A DNA stretch of 8,498 nt from CAYVBN01 sp964538565. Lineage in GTDB: Bacteria > Pseudomonadota > Alphaproteobacteria > Rhizobiales > Xanthobacteraceae. Of the stretch, positions 1 to 5,932 are shown in pieces. How positions within the stretch are numbered: position 1 is the first letter of the stretch; each line of letters begins with the position of its first letter. Location of the stretch: positions 1 to 8,498 of the forward strand of contig CAZIGW010000330.1 in the NCBI GenBank assembly GCA_964538565.1. The letters run 5' to 3'. A model generated the notes under the pieces. That model did no database searches, had not been told where the DNA came from, and saw nothing but the letters and a program-made list of their open reading frames with translations. The position numbers and the translations under genes were made by a program.

Positions 1-1275
1 TTGCAGCCTGTGTCGGGCGGCGGAAACCATGCCCGGGTCGGCCTTCGGGTCGGCTTGGAGGTAGTAGTGTTCGCGGTAGAGGAACGCCACGACATGCGCG
101 TCCTGCTCGATTTCGCCTGACCATCTCAAATCGGCCATGACCGGCTTCTTGTCGTCGCGCTTCTCAACTTCGCGGCTGAGCTGGCACAGCAGCACGACGC
201 AGCAATCCAGTTCCTTGGCGAGCGCCCGGGCGGCGCCTGAGACTTCACTTGCCTCCGCGACCTTGTTGCCACGGTAGCGGTCGGATGGTGTCACAAGGCC
301 CATGTGGTCGATGCACAGCACCGCCAGGAACCTGCCTTCCGCCTCAAGCTTGATCTTCAGCCGCCGAGCCCGGGCGGCAATCTCAGAGAACGTCAGCCGA
401 GGCGAGGCGTCGATGTGCAACGGCAATTCGGAGAGCTTCATTGACGCGGCGGTCAGGGCTTCCCTGTCGCCGTCCGCCACAAGCCCTTTCAGGATGTTGC
501 CGTAGGGCGTGCCCTGGAGACTGTCGAAACTGTCCGAAATGGCCCGGGCCGCGATTTCCTCGGCCGTCATCTCGAGGGAGAAGATACCAACCCCGAAACC
601 AAGCTCGGCGGTGCGGCGCATGGATGACACCATGAACGCGCTCTTGCCCATCCCGGGGCGCCCGGCGATCACGTAGAGCTGCCCCGCCTTGTAGCCGTTC
701 AGCTTCTTGTCGATGGCCCGGAGCCCTGTCGGCGCCCCACGCATGCCCTCCGGCCTGTCCAATTGCTCCAGCAGCGCATTGGCTGCCTCAAAGATCGAGC
801 CTTCCACCCGCTCGGCCTTCGCGGCGTTGAGCGTGTCCAGCGATAGAACCAGGTCTTGCGCCAAAGCGAACGGGTCCTGCCCGAACATCGGCGCCGTGGC
901 CTTAACCGTCTCCGCTGCCGCCAGCAATTCGCGCCGCGCCCACCGATCCTTGATCGTGGCGACAACACCGCCGAGCTGGCTAGGAGGCACCCCGGCCATG
1001 CGGGTGTTGGCGTAGAACGACCCGCGCGTCACCCCGGGGGCGCAATCTTCCGGCAGCAGCGAAATGATGACGTTGGTCGAAAGTGTATGCCCCTCGGCAA
1101 CCAGCTTGCCGCATTCCTCGAACATGTACCGGGCCAGCGGGTCGGACAGCCAGCGGGGATCAACCACATCGGCAATCTGCCCGAAAGCATCCGGCGCGGC
1201 GAAGAACGACCCAAGCAAGGCGCGCTCGGCGTCAACCTCGCTGAGGACGATTGTGGAGGCCGGTTGCGCGCTCAT
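1..1275 (-). CDS. dnaB: DnaB-type replicative DNA helicase, partial (C-terminus beyond window edge)
   Basis: Hexameric 5'-3' helicase that unwinds the replication fork and recruits primase; in phages it replaces or hijacks the host enzyme. My translation gives 425 open codons reaching base 1. Residues 10-110 match the DnaB N-terminal domain (DAERALLGSFF near 15). The RecA-like core carries Walker A GRPGMGKSA at 205-213, the FSLEM box at 232-236, SPRLTFSEI at 291-299, Walker B LCIDHMGLV at 320-328, CQLSREVEKR at 364-373 and DLRWSGEIEQDA at 382-393. This last motif usually reads DLR-(D/E)-SGxIEQDA, so Trp385 is unusual. The ATG overlaps the previous stop (ATGA), which supports the start and coupling. 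It is probably the last gene shown of the leftward early operon. The family assignment is very secure; whether the gene is intact is unknown because the arginine-finger end lies outside. Confidence 0.96.
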   Translation of the reverse strand, partial: MSAQPASTIVLSEVDAERALLGSFFAAPDAFGQIADVVDPRWLSDPLARYMFEECGKLVAEGHTLSTNVIISLLPEDCAPGVTRGSFYANTRMAGVPPSQLGGVVATIKDRWARRELLAAAETVKATAPMFGQDPFALAQDLVLSLDTLNAAKAERVEGSIFEAANALLEQLDRPEGMRGAPTGLRAIDKKLNGYKAGQLYVIAGRPGMGKSAFMVSSMRRTAELGFGVGIFSLEMTAEEIAARAISDSFDSLQGTPYGNILKGLVADGDREALTAASMKLSELPLHIDASPRLTFSEIAARARRLKIKLEAEGRFLAVLCIDHMGLVTPSDRYRGNKVAEASEVSGAARALAKELDCCVVLLCQLSREVEKRDDKKPVMADLRWSGEIEQDAHVVAFLYREHYYLQADPKADPGMVSAARHRLQ

Positions 1276-1454
1276 AGCCCTGCCCTCTCGCATGCGGCAA
1301 AGAACTCTCTGAGGCACTTGTTTGCGCGCAATCCATCCTCAAGCCGGAGCGTGGCTTCGGCCTGCTTCTTGGCTTCGGCAAAGCGGTTCCATGCCTCCTC
1401 AACCGAGACCTGGCGCTGCTCCCGAACGACGCTGAGTTGGATGATTTCCGACAT
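1272..1454 (-). CDS. Small phage protein of unknown function upstream of dnaB
   Basis: A 60-residue protein, not recognised. It is mostly predicted helix with alternating charge (VSVEEAWNRFAEAKKQAEAT, residues 16-35) and ends CERAGL. It has no signal peptide, membrane segment or metal-binding cluster. Its stop overlaps the dnaB start by four bases (ATGA), and it begins 39 bases after the DnaA-like gene, the largest gap in this part of the operon; the ribosome-binding site is weak. Position between an origin-binding-like protein and DnaB makes a helicase-loading or accessory role conceivable, but nothing in the sequence shows that. Confidence 0.7.
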   Translation of the reverse strand: MSEIIQLSVVREQRQVSVEEAWNRFAEAKKQAEATLRLEDGLRANKCLREFFAACERAGL

Positions 1455-1493
1455 GCCGCTAGAGTATCATTTTGCTATGAAGTCACCGAAGAA

Positions 1494-2027
1494 CTATATT
1501 CCGGGGTAGTCTGATTTGAGGCCCCCATGCACACCTTTTTCGCCACCACTCACGGGCGTGTTGATTGTGGGGGAATCTGTGCCAGCGGCTTGCGCTTTCA
1601 GGACTTCTTCATGCCGGTGCACACCGTGGATTACGGATGCATGGTCCTTGCCGAACTTGTCCGCGATCATGGGGTAGCTCATCGGCTTGTGGTTGATCGT
1701 GATTTCGTTTCGCATCCGCCAGTAGGCTTCGTTCCTCGCCGCCACGATGTGGAGGAACCTTGCGTCGGAAAGCAGGGACGCCACATCAACACTGTGCTTT
1801 TCCGAAACCTCTTGCAGAATGCGAAACCATTGCGGCAGCCGCGGAACGTCAGCCTTCGGCGGCACGATGGGCATGACAACCGCAGGCGCGTCGGCTGCCT
1901 TGGCGGGCACAACTTTCGGGCGCGGCGGAACCAACTGCCGCGATACACGCTTAATCGGCGTTCCCGGCATTCCCAGCCGTTCCCTTACGCCGATCAGACG
2001 TTGCTGCTGTTCTGCCAATGCCCCCAA
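1494..2027 (-). CDS. DnaA domain-IV-like DNA-binding protein (no AAA+ domain)
   Basis: A 177-residue protein. Residues 67-145 resemble the C-terminal DNA-binding domain of the initiator DnaA: a helix with VDVASLLSDARFLHIVAARN (80-99), then the DnaA signature region MIADKFGKDHASVIHGVHRH (120-139), equivalent to the FGxRDHSTV helix-turn-helix that reads DnaA boxes. The ATPase domain is absent, and the N-terminus (30-65) is Pro/Ala/Lys-rich and probably flexible. By family logic it would bind origin DNA, or act as a regulator with a DnaA-type fold, next to phage DnaB; this is inference. The start is TTG, chosen because AAAGGAGG lies five bases upstream and the previous TAA immediately precedes it. 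The last ~30 residues look disordered. Confidence 0.85.
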   Translation of the reverse strand: MGALAEQQQRLIGVRERLGMPGTPIKRVSRQLVPPRPKVVPAKAADAPAVVMPIVPPKADVPRLPQWFRILQEVSEKHSVDVASLLSDARFLHIVAARNEAYWRMRNEITINHKPMSYPMIADKFGKDHASVIHGVHRHEEVLKAQAAGTDSPTINTPVSGGEKGVHGGLKSDYPGI

Positions 2028-2432
2028 TTACGCCTCCTTTATCGTGACGATGACGGCGCCACCCTTGACGGGTTCGGCCATGCGGTACGTGGAAATGAAT
2101 GTGGAGTCGTCCAGACCAAGCGCGTCGGCGATCCCGTCATTGGCTGCCTTGTGCTGGCCGACGAGGTTATCGACATCGAAGCGCCGGCGACTCGGCGGGC
2201 AGAACTCCCACGTCAAATGCGCGCGCCCCCAAGCGACCTTCCGGCGCCCGGTCTGCTGGAGCGTTAGAAGCCGTGCAGCCTTTCGCGCTCGGCTCACAGC
2301 GGCAGCCTTCACCGCCCAGTGGCACCGCGCGTTCGGGCTCAGAACCTTCTCCGGCCACGGCAATTGCACCATGATCGCATTCGGGGTTTTGCGCATCCCC
2401 GCGAACAGCTTGGCTTCGAGAGAGGGGGTCAT
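2028..2432 (-). CDS. rusA: RusA-family Holliday junction resolvase
   Basis: A 134-residue endodeoxyribonuclease of the RusA family, whose members are dimeric, Mg-dependent enzymes that cut four-way junctions symmetrically; they are typical of lambdoid phage replication and recombination modules. Visible hallmarks are the N-terminal strand with LSPNARCHWA (31-40), the metal-binding acidic core RRRFDVDNLVGQHKAANDG (82-100; Asp86, Asp88 and Asp99 candidates) and the GIADALGLDDSTF segment (100-112), corresponding to the ALxGxxxDDxxI region of RusA. Length fits the family (about 120-140). The ATG overlaps the methyltransferase stop (ATGA). Its product would resolve recombination or replication intermediates made by the neighbouring replication proteins. 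The DVDN in place of the usual DIDN is a conservative change. Confidence 0.9.
   Translation of the reverse strand: MTPSLEAKLFAGMRKTPNAIMVQLPWPEKVLSPNARCHWAVKAAAVSRARKAARLLTLQQTGRRKVAWGRAHLTWEFCPPSRRRFDVDNLVGQHKAANDGIADALGLDDSTFISTYRMAEPVKGGAVIVTIKEA
2033..2040 (-). promoter_or_regulatory. Strong Shine-Dalgarno fixing a TTG start
   Basis: On the minus strand AAAGGAGG is followed by CGTAA and then TTG. The near-perfect anti-16S match at five-base spacing decides for the TTG start of the DnaA-like gene over internal ATGs. It lies inside the last codons of the RusA-like gene. Confidence 0.8.
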
Positions 2433-3157
2433 GCTGCACCGTCCAAGATCGAGAGTTGTTCAGCGGGCTTAGGAGGGGCGATGAACATGTCCGGCTGCTT
2501 TGTGGCCGCTTCGATGCGACGGCAGGCCATGTCGAAATGCTTTTCTTCGATCTCGATACCGCTAAAGCGCCGCCCCATTTTCACGGCGGCAACGCCTGTG
2601 GTTCCCGAGCCCATGAACGGGTCCACTATGTGCTGGGCGTCAGGCACAAACCCCAGCGTCCATTCCATGACAGCCACGGGCTTTTGGAACGGGTGTGCAC
2701 TGGTTGCGTAAGGGTCTGAGGTCCACTCTAACGCTGGCTGGCTACCCGCGAAGATGTGCTCGAACAGGTAGATGCCGTGTCCCTTTGAGAACCACGCCAC
2801 CTCACCGTCACTCAGAAAGGTGCCGTAGGCAGCGGGACGGCGCTTCGCCCACACCAACAAGGAACCAGGCTGCAGATGCTGTAGAAAGTAGTTCGCCCCG
2901 AACAATATTTGGTGCGTTCCGAGGAGGAATGGTTTAGGGTCAAATGGCTGTTTGTCACCGACTATTCGACCGTGTGTTGAGCCCTTCCCGCGCCTCGTTT
3001 GCCCGCCGCTAAACCTCGCACTGTCGCCGCTGTGACTGTTCCCATATGGAGGGTCCGACACAACCGCGTCGATACCCTGCAGCGTCGGCAGCACTTCAAG
3101 GCAGTCGCCGCAGTACAGCGTCACACCCTCGGCAAGCTGTTCGGTACGAAACCCCAT
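2429..3157 (-). CDS. Site-specific DNA methyltransferase, N6-adenine/N4-cytosine type (beta class)
   Basis: A 242-residue SAM-dependent exocyclic-amino methyltransferase. The catalytic motif IV DPPYG (35-39) precedes the SAM-binding motif I DPFMGSGTTG (179-188). This order defines the beta class (N6_N4_Mtase family, as in CcrM). HPFQKP at 155-160 corresponds to the motif X region just before motif I, and FSGIEIEEKHF (198-208) follows as motif II. It is a single-domain enzyme of usual phage size; target specificity cannot be read. No restriction endonuclease is visible, so it is probably an orphan enzyme for protection against host restriction or for regulatory methylation. The start could be GTG at 3160 (GTGA overlap) or ATG at 3157 (TGATG overlap). 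I choose ATG because GGGGAAGG then sits four bases upstream rather than one. Confidence 0.92.
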   Translation of the reverse strand: MGFRTEQLAEGVTLYCGDCLEVLPTLQGIDAVVSDPPYGNSHSGDSARFSGGQTRRGKGSTHGRIVGDKQPFDPKPFLLGTHQILFGANYFLQHLQPGSLLVWAKRRPAAYGTFLSDGEVAWFSKGHGIYLFEHIFAGSQPALEWTSDPYATSAHPFQKPVAVMEWTLGFVPDAQHIVDPFMGSGTTGVAAVKMGRRFSGIEIEEKHFDMACRRIEAATKQPDMFIAPPKPAEQLSILDGAA

Positions 3158-3447
3158 CACGCCTTCCCCAGCCCATCCCTAGAGACACGCATTCCTGCGA
3201 AATGGACGGGCTCCATCCGCTTCACGTATTCGGCCTTGACCGCGCGTTGCAGAGCTTCCGTGGTGGACCGCTTCGCCTCGATCACGGATTGCTTGTCGCG
3301 TCGTGGCTCACGCCTGCGCTTGCGTTTCAGGTCCGCTATGAACGCAGTAGCGAATACAACCTCTGTGCGGAGAGTGATTAGCTCGTCACGTAGGGCGGCG
3401 GTGTCGTCGCGGTTGGGGCGGTGGAATAGGCGGGCGGTGAAGCTCAT
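3157..3447 (-). CDS. Small basic, helical phage protein of unknown function
   Basis: A 96-residue protein, not recognised. Residues 14-75 look helical and strongly charged, with a basic patch DLKRKRRREPRRDKQS (about 50-65), then EALQRAVKAEYVKRMEPVHF and a short tail. No membrane segment or cysteine pair is present. The basic stretch would suit DNA or RNA contact, but that is inference. The ATG start is chosen because it overlaps the upstream methyltransferase-like stop (ATGA); a longer in-frame start would overlap that gene by 36 bases. Its stop shares a base with the next gene, so it lies between two methyltransferase genes and is probably co-translated with both. Confidence 0.75.
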   Translation of the reverse strand: MSFTARLFHRPNRDDTAALRDELITLRTEVVFATAFIADLKRKRRREPRRDKQSVIEAKRSTTEALQRAVKAEYVKRMEPVHFAGMRVSRDGLGKA

Positions 3448-4076
3448 GCGGCCAGCCTTTCTGCTTCGACACCACCCCACTGCGCCGCCATAGCGGCAGC
3501 TATGCCGTCGAAAGTGCGGCTCCGCTCCTTCTGGCGGTCGGGACCAGGCGGCATGCGCCAGATGCGCTGCTCTCGCCCATCAACGACATTGGACGGGACA
3601 AGTGGAGGAAGGTTCTTGAGCCAGAGACATGTGGCTTTTGTCTCGCCGTGACCATGCTGCCAAGGTTGGATTATCTGCGTCGGACGGTCACCGACAATTT
3701 GGAGAGCATGCCCGTGCATGATGGGGTTTTCGATAGCTATCAGCGGGACGGGCGCGTTGAACAACTGGAGAAAGAAGAACGCCGCTTCACGCATGGCATC
3801 CCAGCGTTTGTGGTTCGGCCCGTTCTCCTTGCGCATGCCACTGTAAAGGTGCTTGGCCCCGCTGTTGGCGAGATAGGTACAGGGCGGGTGCGCAATCATC
3901 AGGTCCCACTTCGCATGCCCCAGATAGCCGTAAGCGGCCATGACGGCATCACCTTGGATGTGGAAGGGTGAGCGATCCTCAGCCGGGAGAAGGTCACAAC
4001 TCCAGGCGTCGTGACCGATCTCGCGGAAGGCACGGCGCACCACGCCAGAGAACTCACAAGCAACAAGCACCCTCAC
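3444..4076 (-). CDS. C5-cytosine methyltransferase-like protein of phage type
   Basis: A 210-residue protein resembling the compact DNA (cytosine-5) methyltransferase-like proteins common in phages. It begins MRVLVACEFSGVVRRAF, a shortened SAM-binding motif I (FxGxG region). HPPCTYLA (63-70) sits where the catalytic Pro-Cys motif IV lies, and IAIENP (113-118) corresponds to the ENV/ENP motif VI. KATCLWLKNLPPL (147-159) replaces the usual late motifs. A classical target-recognition domain is missing and the length is well below true C5 enzymes (over 300). It may therefore modify pyrimidines with low specificity, or act on another substrate; the family's activity is poorly defined. The start is GTG, supported by a GTGA overlap and GGAGG seven bases upstream. 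Confidence 0.8.
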   Translation of the reverse strand: MRVLVACEFSGVVRRAFREIGHDAWSCDLLPAEDRSPFHIQGDAVMAAYGYLGHAKWDLMIAHPPCTYLANSGAKHLYSGMRKENGPNHKRWDAMREAAFFFLQLFNAPVPLIAIENPIMHGHALQIVGDRPTQIIQPWQHGHGETKATCLWLKNLPPLVPSNVVDGREQRIWRMPPGPDRQKERSRTFDGIAAAMAAQWGGVEAERLAA

Positions 4077-4234
4077 TTCCCCGCCTCCCTCAGTCCCAAT
4101 CGAGCGACGATGACGGCAGCAGCAAGCAGCACTATCCCTGCGTACTCATGCAGGAAGTAGATGCCGGAAAGCATCAACACCACTGACACGATGTAATGGG
4201 GATGCGTGGCTATGGAGCGGAAGATGGGGGTCAT
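4073..4234 (-). CDS. Tiny membrane protein with two predicted transmembrane helices (A)
   Basis: A 53-residue protein with two hydrophobic segments, HYIVSVVLMLSGIYFL (about 13-28) and YAGIVLLAAAVIVARL (31-46), separated by a very short turn (HE) and followed by a basic tail (REAGK). This implies a helical hairpin in the inner membrane. There is no recognisable family. The start is ATG with AGGAGG seven bases upstream and an ATGA overlap with the preceding gene; a longer in-frame opening upstream is rejected because it would overlap the next gene entirely. Holins can look like this, but its place inside an early replication/modification operon argues against lysis; membrane anchoring, superinfection exclusion or toxin-like roles are equally possible. 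Confidence 0.75.
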   Translation of the reverse strand: MTPIFRSIATHPHYIVSVVLMLSGIYFLHEYAGIVLLAAAVIVARLGLREAGK

Positions 4235-4419
4235 TGGCTGGCCTCCTGTCGCGCATACCAGCGTCCCCATTCCGCCAGGATAGCGGCGACCATGACCCCG
4301 CCAGCCCCAGCCATCAGCAGCACCAGCGGCGGCGTGTTGGGCGCCCATGCGGCGGCGGTCACGAAGTCGATCACCGCGAACGTCGCCATGAAGAACGTCA
4401 TCCACCAGGGCTTCTTCAT
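4231..4419 (-). CDS. Tiny membrane protein with two predicted transmembrane helices (B)
   Basis: A 62-residue protein starting MKKPWW, with hydrophobic spans MTFFMATFAVIDFVTAAAWA (7-26) and PPLVLLMAGAGGVMVAAILAEW (about 30-51), and the tail GRWYARQEASQ. Positive charges at both ends suggest a hairpin with both termini in the cytoplasm (inference from the positive-inside rule). GGAGG lies seven bases before the ATG. It is coupled by four-base overlaps to both neighbours, making a tandem pair with the other two-helix protein. There is no clear sequence similarity between the two beyond topology. Function unknown. Confidence 0.75.
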   Translation of the reverse strand: MKKPWWMTFFMATFAVIDFVTAAAWAPNTPPLVLLMAGAGGVMVAAILAEWGRWYARQEASQ

Positions 4420-4832
4420 TTCAGTCCCTCCGTTCCCGTTTCGCCTTGCGCACTTCCGAGCGCAGCTTCCGCCTCGCGGATAGCAGCCTCCATAGTCGCG
4501 CTGCCGCCAAGCGCCTTAGCCAGTTCCAGTTCATGCCGTAGCCTTGCCTCTTGCCGTCCGCATTCGGCCTCGTATGCCGATTTCAGCGTGAGATAGATGT
4601 GGGCCAGAATGCCGTTTGGCTTCCGGTAGCGGAGTGCCCAGAACGTTTGCGCAGGCACCCCATACTTCTGTTCGGCGCGGTAGCTCGCGGCCTCAATCGT
4701 ATCGCCGGGGCCACGATAGGAACGCTGCAAAAGGGCCTCCGCCCATTGCGCCGCTTCCAATACCGTTGTCGCTGCATTCGACACTGCTTGTTCCTCAGGG
4801 TTCAACTTCTTGCACAACTGCAATCGCTCCAT
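4416..4832 (-). CDS. Phage protein of unknown function, alpha-helical
   Basis: A 138-residue protein without a named domain that I can assign. The middle segment reads YRAEQKYGVPAQTFWALRYR (about 52-71), which has the spacing of a short helix-turn-helix, followed by KPNGILAHIYLTLKSAYEAE and a coiled-coil-like charged region ECGRQEARLRHELELAKALG (90-109). I recall similar unnamed proteins in rhizobial genomes and phages, so it is probably conserved, but this is memory rather than a search. Its stop overlaps the membrane protein gene (ATGA). The ATG directly follows a perfect 7-bp hairpin, and no good Shine-Dalgarno is visible, so translation control through that structure is possible. DNA binding is a weak inference. 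Confidence 0.8.
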   Translation of the reverse strand: MERLQLCKKLNPEEQAVSNAATTVLEAAQWAEALLQRSYRGPGDTIEAASYRAEQKYGVPAQTFWALRYRKPNGILAHIYLTLKSAYEAECGRQEARLRHELELAKALGGSATMEAAIREAEAALGSAQGETGTEGLK

Positions 4833-5367
4833 CGCTACGTTTCTGGACGTAGCAACCGAACGACGAAGAGAGGCGTTCTAGGACATGACCTTCCGCAGCA
4901 TTGGGACTCTTGCCGGAGACGTGCTGAGAAAGGCGGAGCGCACTGCAATGCGGCGCGCTGAGACAATGGGTGCGGCTCGCCAGGGCAGTAGCGAGCCGCG
5001 AGCGGCGGAGGGAGTACACGCCGCTTCGCTCACCGACGCCGAGGAGGAGGGAACGTCGGGAGAGACTGTGAATGATGTGCCGGTCTATATCGCACCCCGC
5101 ACCGGCAAGAGGGCTGCAAATACCACGCGCAGCCCCTCCTTGGGCGTTACAGCCGCGCAGGCTCGCGAACCGAATGGGAAAGTGGCCGGGAAAGATGGCG
5201 ATCTCGCCCGGCCTAGTCTTACGGGAGGTCAAACAGAGGGAGAAACCCCGTGTCCTGCCAGCACCATTGCCAGCAGGGGTAAGCGCGCCGTACCCGCCAA
5301 ACAGGGATTCCCCCGATCCCCGGCGCGCTTTCCTATGCTGGTTGTGATAGACGGCGGCTTGCATCAT
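4795..5367 (-). CDS. Doubtful open frame between the early operon genes
   Basis: 190 open codons beginning MMQAAVYHNQHRKARR. In favour: the start overlaps the stop of the upstream gene as ATGA, like the surrounding junctions, and third positions are mostly G or C. Against: the protein is rich in Ser, Arg and Cys (seven Cys), has no domain-like pattern, and overruns the next gene by 38 bases, whereas every other junction overlaps by at most four. A frame on the opposite strand (4885-5439) is open too. The true situation may be a shorter gene using the same start, or a mostly non-coding structured stretch. Treat as unproven. Confidence 0.3.
   Translation of the reverse strand: MMQAAVYHNQHRKARRGSGESLFGGYGALTPAGNGAGRTRGFSLCLTSRKTRPGEIAIFPGHFPIRFASLRGCNAQGGAARGICSPLAGAGCDIDRHIIHSLSRRSLLLGVGERSGVYSLRRSRLATALASRTHCLSAPHCSALRLSQHVSGKSPNAAEGHVLERLSSSFGCYVQKRSDGAIAVVQEVEP
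4834..4853 (-). repeat. Perfect 7-bp hairpin abutting a start codon
   Basis: GCTACGT and ACGTAGC flank the six-base loop TTCTGG (plus-strand reading). On the minus-strand transcript the stem ends one base before the ATG at 4832, exactly where a ribosome would bind. As DNA it is also a dyad whose centre, CGTTTCTGGACG, resembles the dyad at the cro promoter. Confidence 0.6.
4972..4999. repeat. Perfect 9-bp inverted repeat in the doubtful-coding stretch
   Basis: GCGGCTCGC and GCGAGCCGC are separated by ten bases. No U-run follows on either strand, so it is not a simple intrinsic terminator. It is the strongest of several dyads between 4834 and 5277, including CCGACG/CGTCGG at 5033-5059, TGCCGGT/ACCGGCA at 5078-5107 and GGCCGGG/CCCGGCC at 5184-5213. 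An 8-base direct repeat TGCCAGCA also occurs at 5256 and 5268. Confidence 0.5.
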
Positions 5368-5684
5368 GCGCCTCCGTCCACTGCCCGTTCGGGCGAATTG
5401 GACATGCCGGCAAGACTGTGGGGGCCCGGGCCGGCATGATCCCCAGCGTCGTGCTGGGAATGGGTATCGACGAGGACGCTGGCCGTGCTTCCTGTGGGCA
5501 CATGCGACATGGAGTGCAAACGGCCTGCACTCGCGCCCACATTCCCCGTCGATTGGTCCGCCGCAGCGGGTCCGTCATCCCAGCGCACGGTGAAGCCGAA
5601 GCCCCGCAGCCCGTTGGCATTGCGTGGCTCAAGCGGCGTCATCGTCATGCGCCGAATTGGTGTGTTGCCCCCGCCCCCAGACAT
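5364..5684 (-). CDS. Small phage protein of unknown function, downstream of cro
   Basis: A 106-residue protein, not recognised. It starts MSGGGG, then has a compact segment NANGLRGFGFTVRWDD (about 23-38) with codon use typical of the window. This is followed by a Gly/Ser/His/Ala-rich, probably disordered second half containing GDHAGPGPHSLAG and the tail PERAVDGGA. The start is ATG, four bases after the cro stop; later ATGs at codons 13 and 15 are alternatives. The stop forms ATGA with the next frame. No membrane segment or metal site is evident. Position straight after cro suggests an early-expressed accessory gene. Confidence 0.6.
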   Translation of the reverse strand: MSGGGGNTPIRRMTMTPLEPRNANGLRGFGFTVRWDDGPAAADQSTGNVGASAGRLHSMSHVPTGSTASVLVDTHSQHDAGDHAGPGPHSLAGMSNSPERAVDGGA

Positions 5685-5688
5685 GGCC

Positions 5689-5901
5689 CTAGCTCGCGGC
5701 CTTCATTTCCATGTCGGCGTAGAGGTCGGGACGAAGCACCTGCAACGGGATGCCGGTGAACGCGGCCACCTCACGAACGCGAGACGCCGGAATGTCCTTC
5801 CACTGCGCGATAGCGCCGCGAGAGATATCCAGGTGTTCTGCAAGCGCTCGGATTTTGACCTTGTCTTTGACGGCGGCCATGCCGGTCTTTTGGGAGTGCA
5901 T
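5689..5901 (-). CDS. cro: Cro/YdaS-like helix-turn-helix repressor
   Basis: A 70-residue DNA-binding protein divergent from the CI-type repressor, so by position the Cro of this switch. It would shut off repressor synthesis and tune its own operon. The HTH is IRALAEHLDISRGAIAQWKD (about 17-36), and IPASRVREVAAFTG follows as the third and fourth helices. The ending LRPDLYADM is characteristic of the YdaS/Cro family of phage and cryptic-prophage regulators. Start choice is uncertain: ATG at 5901, GTG at 5907 and ATG at 5880 are all possible, and none has a strong ribosome-binding site. The HTH is intact with any of them. It is the first gene of the leftward early operon. Confidence 0.85.
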   Translation of the reverse strand: MHSQKTGMAAVKDKVKIRALAEHLDISRGAIAQWKDIPASRVREVAAFTGIPLQVLRPDLYADMEMKAAS

Positions 5902-5903
5902 TG

Positions 5904-5931
5904 TCACGGTCCAGTTAGTTCGGCTCCGTGA
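5904..5931. repeat. Inverted repeat in the cro leader
   Basis: TCACGG and CCGTGA are 6-bp arms separated by 16 bases. They lie between the proposed leftward -10 box and the cro start. This could be an operator half-site pair or an mRNA stem; short enough to arise by chance. Confidence 0.35.
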
Positions 5932-5932
5932 T

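Noticed and set aside
1527..2472. Long plus-strand open frames (1527-2267 and 1747-2472)
   Set aside because: They lie antisense to the DnaA-like, RusA and methyltransferase genes, which have clear family motifs and start-stop coupling. The plus-strand products are Arg/Ser/Cys-rich without domain pattern.
2999..3493. Plus-strand frame of 164 codons
   Set aside because: Antisense to the methyltransferase motifs and the small basic protein; composition typical of a shadow frame.
4073..4405. 110-residue version of the first small membrane protein
   Set aside because: The extra N-terminus is an Arg/Gly-rich shadow of the second membrane protein gene; the ATG at 4234 has AGGAGG seven bases upstream and an ATGA overlap.
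4885..5439. Plus-strand frame of 184 codons
   Set aside because: Open and not absurd in composition, but it opposes the operon, overlaps the start of a better-supported minus gene by 76 bases, has no strong ribosome-binding site and weaker third-position GC. Kept only as part of the ambiguous-region finding.
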